Shown here: positions 42,986 through 50,802 of the stretch, piece after piece | Layout: each line of letters starts with the position of its first letter | Numbering within the stretch: the first letter of the stretch is position 1 | Translations under genes and position numbers: made by a program | Notes under the pieces: generated by a model | Told to the model about the DNA's origin: nothing | What the model saw: the letters and a program-made list of their open reading frames with translations, nothing else | The model's database searches: none | Origin: Chthoniobacteraceae bacterium | GTDB taxonomy: Bacteria > Verrucomicrobiota > Verrucomicrobiia > Chthoniobacterales > Chthoniobacteraceae | DNA length: 51,268 bases | Assembly: GCA_947449735.1 (NCBI GenBank) | Contig: CANFTB010000035.1 | Coordinates: 1-51,268 of the forward strand | Reading direction: 5' to 3'

Positions 42986-43074
42986 GCAGGGGGAAAGCCA
43001 TTTCCGGTATTCGGCCGAAAGATCAAGCGATCCCACAGTATGTTGGAGCGGGCGTTTTGCCCGATGACCGGAAA

Positions 43075-43338
43075 TCAGACCGAGTGAGGGTCCTGCGACG
43101 CGCCGGACAGGAAGGCCAGGGCCTTGTCGTAGCTGCAGCGTTCCAAGTAGTGCCTGAGCTGGGGATGGACCGGCTCAGGCAACTGCGTGGAGAGGCTGGA
43201 GATCGTCCCGGAGACGTCCTTGAGCGCCTCCAAATGGCCGGGTGCGTCGCGTTGGACCCATTCCCTGTCGGCGATGATGGCAAGCCTCTGGCGTAGGGCT
43301 TGTGCAAGAGCCTCGGGGACGGCTGTGGTCTCGGTCAT
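43075..43338 (-). CDS. Small protein of unknown function
   Basis: An 87-residue helical protein, with an ALAQALRQRLAIIADREW start, a GTISSLSTQLP linker and a PQLRHYLERCSYDKALAFLSG end. I do not recognise the family. It lacks a signal peptide and membrane segment, so it should be cytoplasmic. It lies 15 bp after the DUF2934 gene on the same strand, so the two are likely co-transcribed. The 186 bp beyond its stop hold the 20-bp tandem repeat and the end of the SRAP-like gene. Confidence 0.6.
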   Translation of the reverse strand: MTETTAVPEALAQALRQRLAIIADREWVQRDAPGHLEALKDVSGTISSLSTQLPEPVHPQLRHYLERCSYDKALAFLSGASQDPHSV

Positions 43339-43353
43339 TTGTCTAATTCAGTG

Positions 43354-43860
43354 CTAGTGCTGCAGGCCGCTGCGGCGCGACGCCAGAGAAGCAATGGCTT
43401 CAGCCTGAAGCTGTCGCTCCGCCTCCAGCCAGTCCTCCTGTGAGTTGCCAGGAATTCCGTAAGCGCGGCGGTGTTCTCCTATGAAATAGGCGCGAACCGA
43501 GATGTTTTCCTCGTTCACAGAGTGCCCGTGGAAATGTTCCTGAGATTCGTGAACGGCTGGGGCGTGGGCCTCGTGGAGTTCTGAAGCCTGTGGACTCGGG
43601 GTGGACGTCTCCGAACCTGATTCTCCGAGATTCGCTTTACTGGACGACCTTTTGACCGGTTTTCTGGCGGCAGCCTTCGCCGGGGCTGGAGCCGCCATCT
43701 CCGCGATGGGGGAGCTTCCTGATTCCGAAGAACTGGGAAGATCCAGCGCTCCCTTGGCAGCTTGGTCCAGCGCTCCCTTGGCAGCCTTGGCTGATGTCTT
43801 TTTTGCAGCCGGTTTTGTTTTTTGGCTTCTTTCGACTGTCTGCTCTTTTTTTGTAGGCAT
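43354..43860 (-). CDS. DUF2934 protein with lysine/alanine-rich histone-like tail
   Basis: From the ATG at 43860 the product has 168 residues. The first ~70 are rich in lysine, alanine and proline (KTKPAAKKTSAKAAKGALD), like histone H1-type tails; the AAKGALD heptad occurs twice because of a 19-bp direct repeat. A second basic piece (ARKPVKRSSSKAN) follows, then a histidine/glutamate-rich linker (ESQEHFHGHSVNEEN). The C-terminal ~45 residues match DUF2934 (RAYFIGEHRRAYGIPGNSQEDWLEAERQL), a small domain of unknown function common in Proteobacteria and PVC bacteria. It could bind nucleic acid through the basic tail. A GTG 12 bp upstream (43872) is an alternative start; neither has a Shine-Dalgarno site. 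Confidence 0.75.
   Translation of the reverse strand: MPTKKEQTVERSQKTKPAAKKTSAKAAKGALDQAAKGALDLPSSSESGSSPIAEMAAPAPAKAAARKPVKRSSSKANLGESGSETSTPSPQASELHEAHAPAVHESQEHFHGHSVNEENISVRAYFIGEHRRAYGIPGNSQEDWLEAERQLQAEAIASLASRRSGLQH
43743..43785. repeat. Direct 19-bp repeat inside the DUF2934 gene
   Basis: CCAGCGCTCCCTTGGCAGC occurs at 43743-43761 and again at 43767-43785, a 24-bp period that adds exactly eight residues to the basic tail. Perfect identity suggests a recent slippage event. Confidence 0.9.
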
Positions 43861-44032
43861 AACAACTGGCACTTTGAGGTTTCAGTGACTAGGCCGGGGG
43901 AGGCGGGGCAGCCCTACGTCGACACGTTACGGGAAGATTTTAAAGTCGTCCACGGAAAGTAAGGGCGACTGCAAGAAACTGGTGGCTGGTCTCTTTCGTC
44001 CGGTTGTAACGAGGAGCGTCAGGCGCCGGCCG

Positions 44033-44947
44033 TCAGCCGATGGGAAGGCGTTTTCTTCGAATGAGAAGCTCCGCCCGGGCGAATGCCTCTTCCGGAGGCA
44101 CCGCCAAAAGCGATTTTTCCTTTCGGAACCAGGTTTCCTGTCGTCGGGCGTATTGTCGCGTGGAGGCAATGAGTTGCTGCTCGGCTTCGTGTCTCGTTTT
44201 CAGACCGTCGAGGACGTCGCAGACCTCTTGGAATCCGATGGCCTGTTTTGCGCCGGCTCCGATGGCATTCCGCACCCCGGCGACTTCGGCTTCCACCCCG
44301 TCCGCAAAAAGCCGTTTCGCCCGCAGCTCGATTCTCCGGTGCAGCACTTCCCGTTCAAGACTCAGCCAGATGCCGGCCGGCGCTCCGGACCATTCGGCTC
44401 GGTCTCGAAAACTGGTGAAAGGTTTTCCGGTCAGGACACAAACCTCCAGCGCCCGGATCACGCGTCTGGGGTTTTGAAGGTCCACGCTCAGCCTTGCCTC
44501 GGGATCGCGCTCGACCAGGTCGCCAGTGAGGTCGGCAAGCGGGAGTGTCTCGAGACGAGCGCGCAGGTCTGGGTCCGGACCCGGAAGGCCCGGGGTAAAT
44601 CCGTAAAGCAAAGTGCGGATATAGAGGCCGGTGCCTCCGACCAGAATGGGCGGCCTGCCTGCCTCCCAAGCGCTGGCGATGCGTTCCCGGGCTAGCGCAA
44701 GGTAGCGGGCTGCGTCGAAGGATTCAGCGAGTGAAAATTCACCGACGAGCTGGTGGGGGATTTTCCCGAGAGCCTCCGGGCCGGGCTGGGCCGTGAGAAG
44801 GGGAAGGCCCTTGTAGAGCTGGAAGGCGTCGGCGTTGATGATTTCGCCGCCGACCTTGGCCGCGATTTGCAGCGCCACGTCTGTCTTGCCGGATGCCGTG
44901 GGGCCTCCGATCACGAGGGCGGGCAGTTCCGGTCTCACAAGAGGCAA
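44033..44947 (-). CDS. miaA: tRNA dimethylallyltransferase
   Basis: A 304-residue enzyme that adds a dimethylallyl group to A37 of tRNAs reading UNN codons. Motifs: P-loop GPTASGKT (15-22), the ADAFQLYKGL strand (39-48; usually DS-x-Q, here with alanine in the serine place), GGTGLYI (104-110) and DLQNPRRVIRALEV, with a C-terminal QAIGFQEV and ARRQETWFRKE end. The first codon in the full frame is TTG at 44947; a GTG at 44938 is an alternative, with no ribosome-binding site for either. It follows the RodZ-like gene by 34 bp and is probably last in the nadD-rsfS-ftsK operon. Confidence 0.93.
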   Translation of the reverse strand: MPLVRPELPALVIGGPTASGKTDVALQIAAKVGGEIINADAFQLYKGLPLLTAQPGPEALGKIPHQLVGEFSLAESFDAARYLALARERIASAWEAGRPPILVGGTGLYIRTLLYGFTPGLPGPDPDLRARLETLPLADLTGDLVERDPEARLSVDLQNPRRVIRALEVCVLTGKPFTSFRDRAEWSGAPAGIWLSLEREVLHRRIELRAKRLFADGVEAEVAGVRNAIGAGAKQAIGFQEVCDVLDGLKTRHEAEQQLIASTRQYARRQETWFRKEKSLLAVPPEEAFARAELLIRRKRLPIG

Positions 44948-44981
44948 GGCTTTGGAGGGTGGGCGGCGTCGGCGCAGCGCC

Positions 44982-45398
44982 TCAGCCCAGTCCGAGTCGG
45001 CGGACGGTCAGGACGAGCCAGAGGCCCGCCGCTGCGAGCAGGATGATTCCGAGAAAAACCAGAAGTGGAACGATGGATGGAGTGCGCTCGCGGGCGAAAA
45101 CCGAGTCCTCGGAGACGGGGGGGACAGGGGCGTTTTTAAGGTACTGATAATCCTTCACGTGGATGGCACTGTGCCCCTCCATGGAACGGGTTTCCGAGGA
45201 GACATCCACTCCGAGGTGCTTACCGTAGAGGGTTAGAAAGCCGCGGCAATAGGCAATACTGGGGAACCGCTTGTAGTCGTCCGCCTCGAGGGCGGCCAGC
45301 TTGTCCGGACGGATGCAAGTGGACTGCGCGACGTCCTCAAGCGACAGGCCCTTGGCCTGCCGTGCTGCGCGAAGTCTTGAACCTAAACTTTCAGCCAT
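44982..45398 (-). CDS. RodZ-like helix-turn-helix membrane protein
   Basis: A 138-residue protein with an N-terminal HTH_25 domain (about 5-67; RLRAARQAKGLSLEDVAQSTCIRPDKLAALE) and a single membrane helix near the end (about 108-130). This matches the cytoplasmic part and membrane anchor of RodZ, the cell-shape protein that bridges MreB, but the periplasmic domain is missing, with only about eight residues after the helix. It may therefore be a shortened relative. It lies between ftsK (79 bp upstream) and miaA (34 bp downstream) on one strand, in line with a role in cell envelope or division. Confidence 0.8.
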   Translation of the reverse strand: MAESLGSRLRAARQAKGLSLEDVAQSTCIRPDKLAALEADDYKRFPSIAYCRGFLTLYGKHLGVDVSSETRSMEGHSAIHVKDYQYLKNAPVPPVSEDSVFARERTPSIVPLLVFLGIILLAAAGLWLVLTVRRLGLG

Positions 45399-45477
45399 GA
45401 ATGTGCGGAGTTGGACGGTCTACGAGAATATCATCATTCATCCCAAACGCCCCTTAAAACAAGCGGGCATCTGAGAT

Positions 45478-48279
45478 TTAGATCCGGTCGACGTCTACCA
45501 GAATCTCCCGGGGCTTGATGCCCTCTCCGGGGCCCACATAACCGCGGCTTTCAAGGATGTCTAAAATGCGCGCGGCGCGGGTGTAGCCCAGCCTCAACCT
45601 GCGCTGAAACAGCGAGGTGCTGGCCTTCTTCTCCTGCCGGATGACTTCTAGGCACTTTTCGACCAGCTCCTCGTCTTCATCGCTGACTTGTTCGGCGCCG
45701 TCTTCCCCCCCGGATTCAAGCTGGGTGTGGATTGAGTTTTCAAACACAGGCTCGCTCTGGCCGGCGGAGAAGTCCACCAACCGGCGGACTTCCTCGTCCG
45801 TCACCAGCACACCCTGGGCGCGGATCATCCGCGAGCTTCCCGGCGGGCGGTAAAGCATGTCTCCCTGCCCGAGGAGTTTTTCGGCGCCGTTTTCATCCAA
45901 TATCACGCGTGAGTCCAATGCGGACGCCACCTGGAAGGCCATGCGGCAGGGGACGTTTGCTTTGATGACCCCGGTGATCACGTCGGCCCGCGGCGTTTGC
46001 GTGGCGATGATCATGTGGATCCCGGCGGCCCGGGCTTTTTGGGTGATGCGTGCAATCGCACTTTCGACGTCGGCCGGGGCCGTCTGCATGAGATCGGCCA
46101 GCTCGTCGACGATGATCACGATATAGGGCATCTGGTCCGGGATCTGGATTTCTTTATCGCGGGGAACCTTGACGGGCTGGCGTGGGGCGCGTTCCTCAGC
46201 AGGCTCGAACTCGGCGACGGGATCCTCGGCAGGGTCTGCCGAAGGTTCGTGGTTGCCCTCAAGCTTTGCAGAGGGCACGCCGGCATCCGGGTGTTCTTCT
46301 GAAACACCGGGCGAGTGATCCGCCTCCGAGGGAGTCTGGCCCGCGTCCACATGCGGTTCCAAAACGGCTCCCGGTTCTCTCTCGTGCGGGGCGGCCGCGT
46401 TTGGCGCGGACGCATCTGCGGAAGCCGGGGTGAGGGTTTCGCCGAACAGTTCGGGCTGGAGTTTGCGGCGTTCCTCGTCGAGTTCCTTCTGGGTTTTCTT
46501 CTTCGGCCGCGAGTTGAAGGAACCGATGTTGCGCACGCCTGTCTTGGCAAAGATGGCGTAGCGTTTTTCCATTTCATCCACCGCCCAGCGGAGGGCGAGC
46601 AGGACCTTTTTGGGGTCCGTCACGACCGGCACCACCAAGTGCGGCAGCGCATTGTACATCTGCATTTCGACCACTTTCGGGTCGATCATGATGAATCTGA
46701 GCTCCTCGGGCGTAAACCGGTAGAGGATGGAGGCGATGATGGCGTTGATACAAACGCTCTTCCCAGAACCAGTGGTTCCGGCCACCAGGCCGTGCGGCAT
46801 CGCCGCGAGGTCCGCGACGATGGTTTTTCCATACACGTCCTTGCCCAGGGCGATGGGGATTTTCGCCTTTGCGGAGGTGAAGTCGTCGCTCTCGAACAGT
46901 TCGCGGAGGGTGACCTTTTGCTTCTTGGAGTTGGCGATTTCGATGCCGACAGTGTCCTTGCCCGGGATGGGGGCGAGGATGTTGATCCGTTCTGCGCGTG
47001 TGGCCCTGGCGAGGTCGCGCTCCAGCGCGAGGATGCGGTCCACCCGGACGCCTTTTGCCGGAAAAACTTCGTAGCGGGTGATGGTGGGCCCCCTGGTGAT
47101 GTCCCCAGCCGAGACTTCGATGCCGAATTGCTGTAAGGTGTCGATAACGACGTCTTGAAGGGCGCGGAGCTCCGTTGGGTCGACCGCTTCCCTGCTGGCA
47201 AGGTCCACCGGATCCAAAAGATCGATGGAGGGTAGTTCGTAACCTGCGCAGTCGAGAGGTGCGAGGATGCTGTGATCCTTTTCTTTTCGAGCCTCCTTGG
47301 GGCGGGTGGGAGGTGGGGCCGTACCGTCGATGATTTTGGGAGCCGGTCGGGGTGGTTCGGGCGGGGCCGTCTCGAGGGGCATTTCCTCGGAAGGCGCTGC
47401 GGCTGTCGCGGACGATGCAGGTGCCGAGGCCGAAATGGAAGTTGGGGCGGGGGCTAGCGGCTCTTTTTGCTCGTGCTCCGGTTCTGGCAAACCTGCAGCT
47501 TCCGAAACGGGAAAGGAGGGTTTCCGTCCTTTGCGCCTTTCGTTTACCGGCAGTGGGGAACGCTCGCTCTCGGCGGCGCGTGCCGCGCGGTCGGCGGACA
47601 TCTCCAGTTCGGCCTGGTGAAGTGCTTTCGCCTCCTGTCTTGCTTCGCTCCACCTGAGAAAGGCCTCGCGAGCTTTGGGCGGGAGTGATTGCAAGAGCTG
47701 AAGCACCTCGACAGGGTGGATGCCGGTCATGCAGAGCATGCTGACTCCGTAAATGGCCCCAAGCAGAGCGGTGGCGCCCAGAGATCCGATGAGTTCCCTG
47801 AGGATGCGCTCGCCTAGAAAGCGGCCCAGCCAGCCGCCTTCACCTGCGAGGTGGAGCTTGTGGGCGTCAATGAGCGGCCAGTTAAGGATTTGGGCGAGGC
47901 ACGCTCCTGAGATGACAAAGGACACGCTCCAGAGGGCTCTGCGCCCCAGCCGGGAACCGGGGATGATGAGTTTGGCCGAGCCGTAGCCCAGCAGCATCGC
48001 GCAGGCTAAATAGGCGGCGCTTCCCAGAAGGGAATACGCGAGAAGCGCGACAACGGCTCCGAAGGCGCCCAGGAAATTGAGGGTGTGCGCCTGCGGGGGA
48101 TGGGCGGGGGTGTTTTGGAGGGGAAACCAGCTCGGGATGTCGAGCGGGGTGTAAGAAATCAGGGAGAGAAACAAAACCAGACCGCTGGCAAGAAGGATCA
48201 GACCGCGGAACTCATGTGCGTGAGAATGGGCGTGAACTTGCTCCTCCCGAGCTTCGGGAATCTCTTTGATGCGGGCCAT
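45478..48279 (-). CDS. ftsK: DNA translocase FtsK/SpoIIIE
   Basis: A 933-residue septal DNA pump. The N-terminus has four or five membrane helices (about 24-43, 65-104, 112-131, 162-185); a variable linker (about 200-350) is rich in alanine, proline and glutamate. The motor has Walker A GTTGSGKS (501-508) and Walker B region IIVDELADLM (about 722). The gamma domain that reads KOPS sequences ends the protein (SLFQRRLRLGYTRAARILDILESRGYVGP). A striking extra stretch of about 125 residues (about 590-716), acidic and proline-rich, is inserted within the motor between the GVRNIGSFNSR and PYIVIIVDE segments, where E. coli FtsK has a much shorter loop. It follows rsfS by 80 bp. Confidence 0.95.
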   Translation of the reverse strand: MARIKEIPEAREEQVHAHSHAHEFRGLILLASGLVLFLSLISYTPLDIPSWFPLQNTPAHPPQAHTLNFLGAFGAVVALLAYSLLGSAAYLACAMLLGYGSAKLIIPGSRLGRRALWSVSFVISGACLAQILNWPLIDAHKLHLAGEGGWLGRFLGERILRELIGSLGATALLGAIYGVSMLCMTGIHPVEVLQLLQSLPPKAREAFLRWSEARQEAKALHQAELEMSADRAARAAESERSPLPVNERRKGRKPSFPVSEAAGLPEPEHEQKEPLAPAPTSISASAPASSATAAAPSEEMPLETAPPEPPRPAPKIIDGTAPPPTRPKEARKEKDHSILAPLDCAGYELPSIDLLDPVDLASREAVDPTELRALQDVVIDTLQQFGIEVSAGDITRGPTITRYEVFPAKGVRVDRILALERDLARATRAERINILAPIPGKDTVGIEIANSKKQKVTLRELFESDDFTSAKAKIPIALGKDVYGKTIVADLAAMPHGLVAGTTGSGKSVCINAIIASILYRFTPEELRFIMIDPKVVEMQMYNALPHLVVPVVTDPKKVLLALRWAVDEMEKRYAIFAKTGVRNIGSFNSRPKKKTQKELDEERRKLQPELFGETLTPASADASAPNAAAPHEREPGAVLEPHVDAGQTPSEADHSPGVSEEHPDAGVPSAKLEGNHEPSADPAEDPVAEFEPAEERAPRQPVKVPRDKEIQIPDQMPYIVIIVDELADLMQTAPADVESAIARITQKARAAGIHMIIATQTPRADVITGVIKANVPCRMAFQVASALDSRVILDENGAEKLLGQGDMLYRPPGSSRMIRAQGVLVTDEEVRRLVDFSAGQSEPVFENSIHTQLESGGEDGAEQVSDEDEELVEKCLEVIRQEKKASTSLFQRRLRLGYTRAARILDILESRGYVGPGEGIKPREILVDVDRI

Positions 48280-48359
48280 GGCTGGGAGGTCTTTGAGGTT
48301 CCTACACTATATCACAGGCCCTGCGCGATGGCGCCTGTCCTCACCGGAGGCGGATGGTT

Positions 48360-48731
48360 TTATTCGGGAATGGAGAGACGTGGGGCGTCGCTCCAAAGGT
48401 CTTCCAAGGCGTACACGGAACGCTTTGATTCATGGAAAATATGAACGATGACCGAACCAAAGTCGGCGACCACCCAGTGGCTAAAAGGCAGCCCGTCCAC
48501 GCGAAGGGCCCGGATGCCATGCTCTTCGCGCAGGACCTCTTGAATTTCCTCCGCGATGGCCTTCAGTTGGGGCTCCGAATTTCCCGAGCAAATGACGTAG
48601 TAGTCCGTGAAGGTTGAAATGCCGTTTAGGCTGAGAGCGACGATTTCCTCCGCCTTTTTATTTTTGGCGGCGCCTGCGATCAGAAGCGCGATCGCTTCAC
48701 TCGTGAGAGGACTGGTAGAGAGAGTGGGCAT
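48360..48731 (-). CDS. rsfS: Ribosome silencing factor RsfS
   Basis: From the ATG at 48731 this is a 123-residue RsfS (RsfA/DUF143) protein, which binds ribosomal protein uL14 and stops subunit joining in starvation. Typical segments: KKAEEIVALSLNGISTFTDYYVICSGNS, QLKAIAEEIQEVL, and DGLPFSHWVVADFGSVIVHIFHES, ending with YALEDLW. The frame is open another 64 codons upstream, within nadD, but the chosen start fits the family's usual length. It overlaps the end of nadD by 35 bp, the usual order nadD-rsfS. Confidence 0.93.
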   Translation of the reverse strand: MPTLSTSPLTSEAIALLIAGAAKNKKAEEIVALSLNGISTFTDYYVICSGNSEPQLKAIAEEIQEVLREEHGIRALRVDGLPFSHWVVADFGSVIVHIFHESKRSVYALEDLWSDAPRLSIPE

Positions 48732-49278
48732 ATATGAAAGCTCGGACAGATTCGGGGACAAGGTATCGGATCGAGAGCCCTGCGGCAATGCGTTGTCGGA
48801 TTTCCGTCGAAGAGATATCCAGCCGTCGCTCGAGCGTGGATGAGCAATGAGGATTCCAATCGGCGTTTTTCTCTGTGTTTCGTCCAAAACAGACGAATTC
48901 GACGAGCTTCCGCAAATCGTCAAAACGGTGCCAGGTCGGCAGCTTCGGAAGGTTGTCCGCGCCCAAAAGGAAGAAAAAGCGGGCCTCCGGCCAGTTTTCC
49001 TGCAGGGCCTGGACCGTATCCACGGAGTAGCTTGGACCTTCCCTCGCCAGTTCGATGGAGCTGACCTCGAAGCGTTCCTCCCCTGCCACCGCCGCCCGGA
49101 GCATTTTCAACCTGTGGGCGGCTTCTGCCTTGGGGGCGGTGTGGAGCTTGTGCGGGTTGACTTGCGCTGGAAGAAAAATGAGCTTGTCCAGGCCCAGTTG
49201 TTCCACGGCGTCTTGCGCCAGCATGAGGTGGCCGTGGTGGACCGGGTCAAATGTGCCGCCGAACAGAGCGATGCGCAT
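48697..49278 (-). CDS. nadD: Nicotinate-nucleotide adenylyltransferase
   Basis: A 193-residue enzyme that joins ATP and nicotinate mononucleotide in NAD synthesis. The N-terminal GGTFDPVHHGH (7-17) contains the HxGH motif of nucleotidyltransferases, LPAQVNPHK follows, and the C-terminal SSTEIRQRI (156-164) is the second nucleotide-binding motif (ISST-x-x-R). The length is as usual. It lies upstream of rsfS with a 35-bp overlap. The next upstream gene on this strand, the NamZ-like one, ends 118 bp before the start, so nadD may begin the housekeeping operon. Confidence 0.95.
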   Translation of the reverse strand: MRIALFGGTFDPVHHGHLMLAQDAVEQLGLDKLIFLPAQVNPHKLHTAPKAEAAHRLKMLRAAVAGEERFEVSSIELAREGPSYSVDTVQALQENWPEARFFFLLGADNLPKLPTWHRFDDLRKLVEFVCFGRNTEKNADWNPHCSSTLERRLDISSTEIRQRIAAGLSIRYLVPESVRAFIYAHSLYQSSHE

Positions 49279-49396
49279 GAAAACGAAGCGGATTGGGGGG
49301 CTCTTTGAGCCTGCCGGAGCTTATGGAAAAGAGGTGTAAGGCATCTGGGTTGGAGCGTCCCGCTGGAAAGCGGGCAGGCTTTCCTCAGCTGCTGGT

Positions 49397-50587
49397 TTAA
49401 TAGAAAAGATAACCGGAACGTTCGGATTTAAATTTGTCCAAACTCGGCGTCCAACCCTGCGCGATCTTCTGTGCGGGAGTTCCCTTCCTCAGAAGGTCCC
49501 GGATGGCGCTGCTTCCGTATACCTTAAAAAAAATGTCGAGTTTGTCCGGTGCGGATTTGGCGAAGAGGTCGGGCTTGGAAACGCGGTTGGTCTCAGCAAG
49601 GAGCGCCAGAGCGAGGTAACAGAGGTCCCCCTTGGCGTCGGGTGCGATCGAAAGACGGCACCCGCTGAACCCGCTGCCAGTGTACGGACGGGCTTGCACC
49701 CCTTGAAGCTTCAGATTATTGACGTATTTGGCAAAAGACTCTGGATCGGCGCCTTTGCCCGCGCAGATCTCGAAGGGGGTCGGACCGCCGACGCCCGTTT
49801 CAAGGCCCGCGAGCGAGCCCACGATCCCCGTCGCAACGTAGTATACAGGAGATTCCGCCCTCGGAATGTTTGGAGAGGTTTGCACCCAGGGCAGCCCCGT
49901 GTCCCTCCAAACCATCCTTCGTTCCCAGCCCTGCATTTTAACAACAGTGAGTTTGCAGCGGCCTGCCATCCACTGTTTTTCGTTCAGCATCCGTGCGAGT
50001 TCCCCGCAGGTCATGCCGTGGACGTAGGGCACGGGGATTTGGCCGACGAAGGAAATCCATTGCGGTTCGACCGGCGGTCCTTCGACGCGGACGCCCCCTA
50101 GGGGGTTTGGGCGGTCCAGCACCACGAACTCCAGGTTGCTTTCGGCCGCCGCCTCCATGCACCGGGCCATCGTGGAGATGTACGTGTAGGAGCGCACCCC
50201 GATGTCCTGCATGTCGTACACCAGCACATCCAGCCCCTTGAGCATCTCAGGCGTCGGCTTCCGCGTTGGCCCGTAAAGTGAGTGCGCGGTCAGTCCTGTG
50301 AGGGGATCTTTTCGGTTTGCGATGTATTTTCCCGCCAACTCTTTGCCGTCCAAACCGTGCTCGGGTGTGAACAGGCAGACCAGCTTCACTCCGGGCGCTT
50401 TCGCGAGGATTTCGCGGGTGCGTTTTCCCGAGGAACTCACCCCGGTTTGGTTGGTGATGAGCCCGACGCGCTTGCCTTTGAGTGTGTCGAAGCCTCTGCT
50501 TTCAAGACGGTCGATGCCAAGCTCGATAGCCGAGGCAGGGAGGATTAGCACCAGAAGAGCGAGCAGTGTGGAGAAAAAACGGCGCAT
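49397..50587 (-). CDS. Exported DUF1343/NamZ-type exo-beta-N-acetylmuramidase
   Basis: From the ATG at 50587 the product has 396 residues with a signal peptide (about 1-19, LVLILPASA). It belongs to DUF1343, of which the characterised NamZ removes terminal MurNAc from muropeptides. Family motifs: KRVGLITNQTGVSS, LFTPEHGLDG, VYDMQDIGVRSYTYI, VVLDRPNPLGG, and GLPWVQTSPNIP, with GIVGSLAGLETGVGGPTPFEI. The role is likely peptidoglycan turnover and recycling in the periplasm. The frame is open to 50704, but only the later ATG opens on a signal peptide. Confidence 0.9.
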   Translation of the reverse strand: MRRFFSTLLALLVLILPASAIELGIDRLESRGFDTLKGKRVGLITNQTGVSSSGKRTREILAKAPGVKLVCLFTPEHGLDGKELAGKYIANRKDPLTGLTAHSLYGPTRKPTPEMLKGLDVLVYDMQDIGVRSYTYISTMARCMEAAAESNLEFVVLDRPNPLGGVRVEGPPVEPQWISFVGQIPVPYVHGMTCGELARMLNEKQWMAGRCKLTVVKMQGWERRMVWRDTGLPWVQTSPNIPRAESPVYYVATGIVGSLAGLETGVGGPTPFEICAGKGADPESFAKYVNNLKLQGVQARPYTGSGFSGCRLSIAPDAKGDLCYLALALLAETNRVSKPDLFAKSAPDKLDIFFKVYGSSAIRDLLRKGTPAQKIAQGWTPSLDKFKSERSGYLFY

Positions 50588-50802
50588 GGGATGGATGCAA
50601 CCATTCTTGCCGCGAAAGACGATCGAGGAAACTGGTATTTTCGCCTGGATCCAAAGGAGCAGGCTACGGGATGGCCCTAGTTCGATCACCGCGTCTTCTG
50701 GCAAAGAGAGCCTATACTCTTGAAAAACAGTAGCACTCCAAGCGGATGCCGAGAGGGGCCCTCGCGCCTTGGTTGCTCCCGGAAACCAGTTGGAAGAGGC
50801 CC
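50588..50802. other. Gap between the repeat protein and the NamZ-like gene
   Basis: This 215-bp region is upstream of the NamZ-like gene. A GC-rich dyad (around 50753-50764, GAGGGGCCCTC) may terminate the repeat-protein transcript. A TATAGG box is present on the minus strand near 50708-50713 without a good -35. The frame extending the NamZ-like gene through part of it is not supported. Confidence 0.3.
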
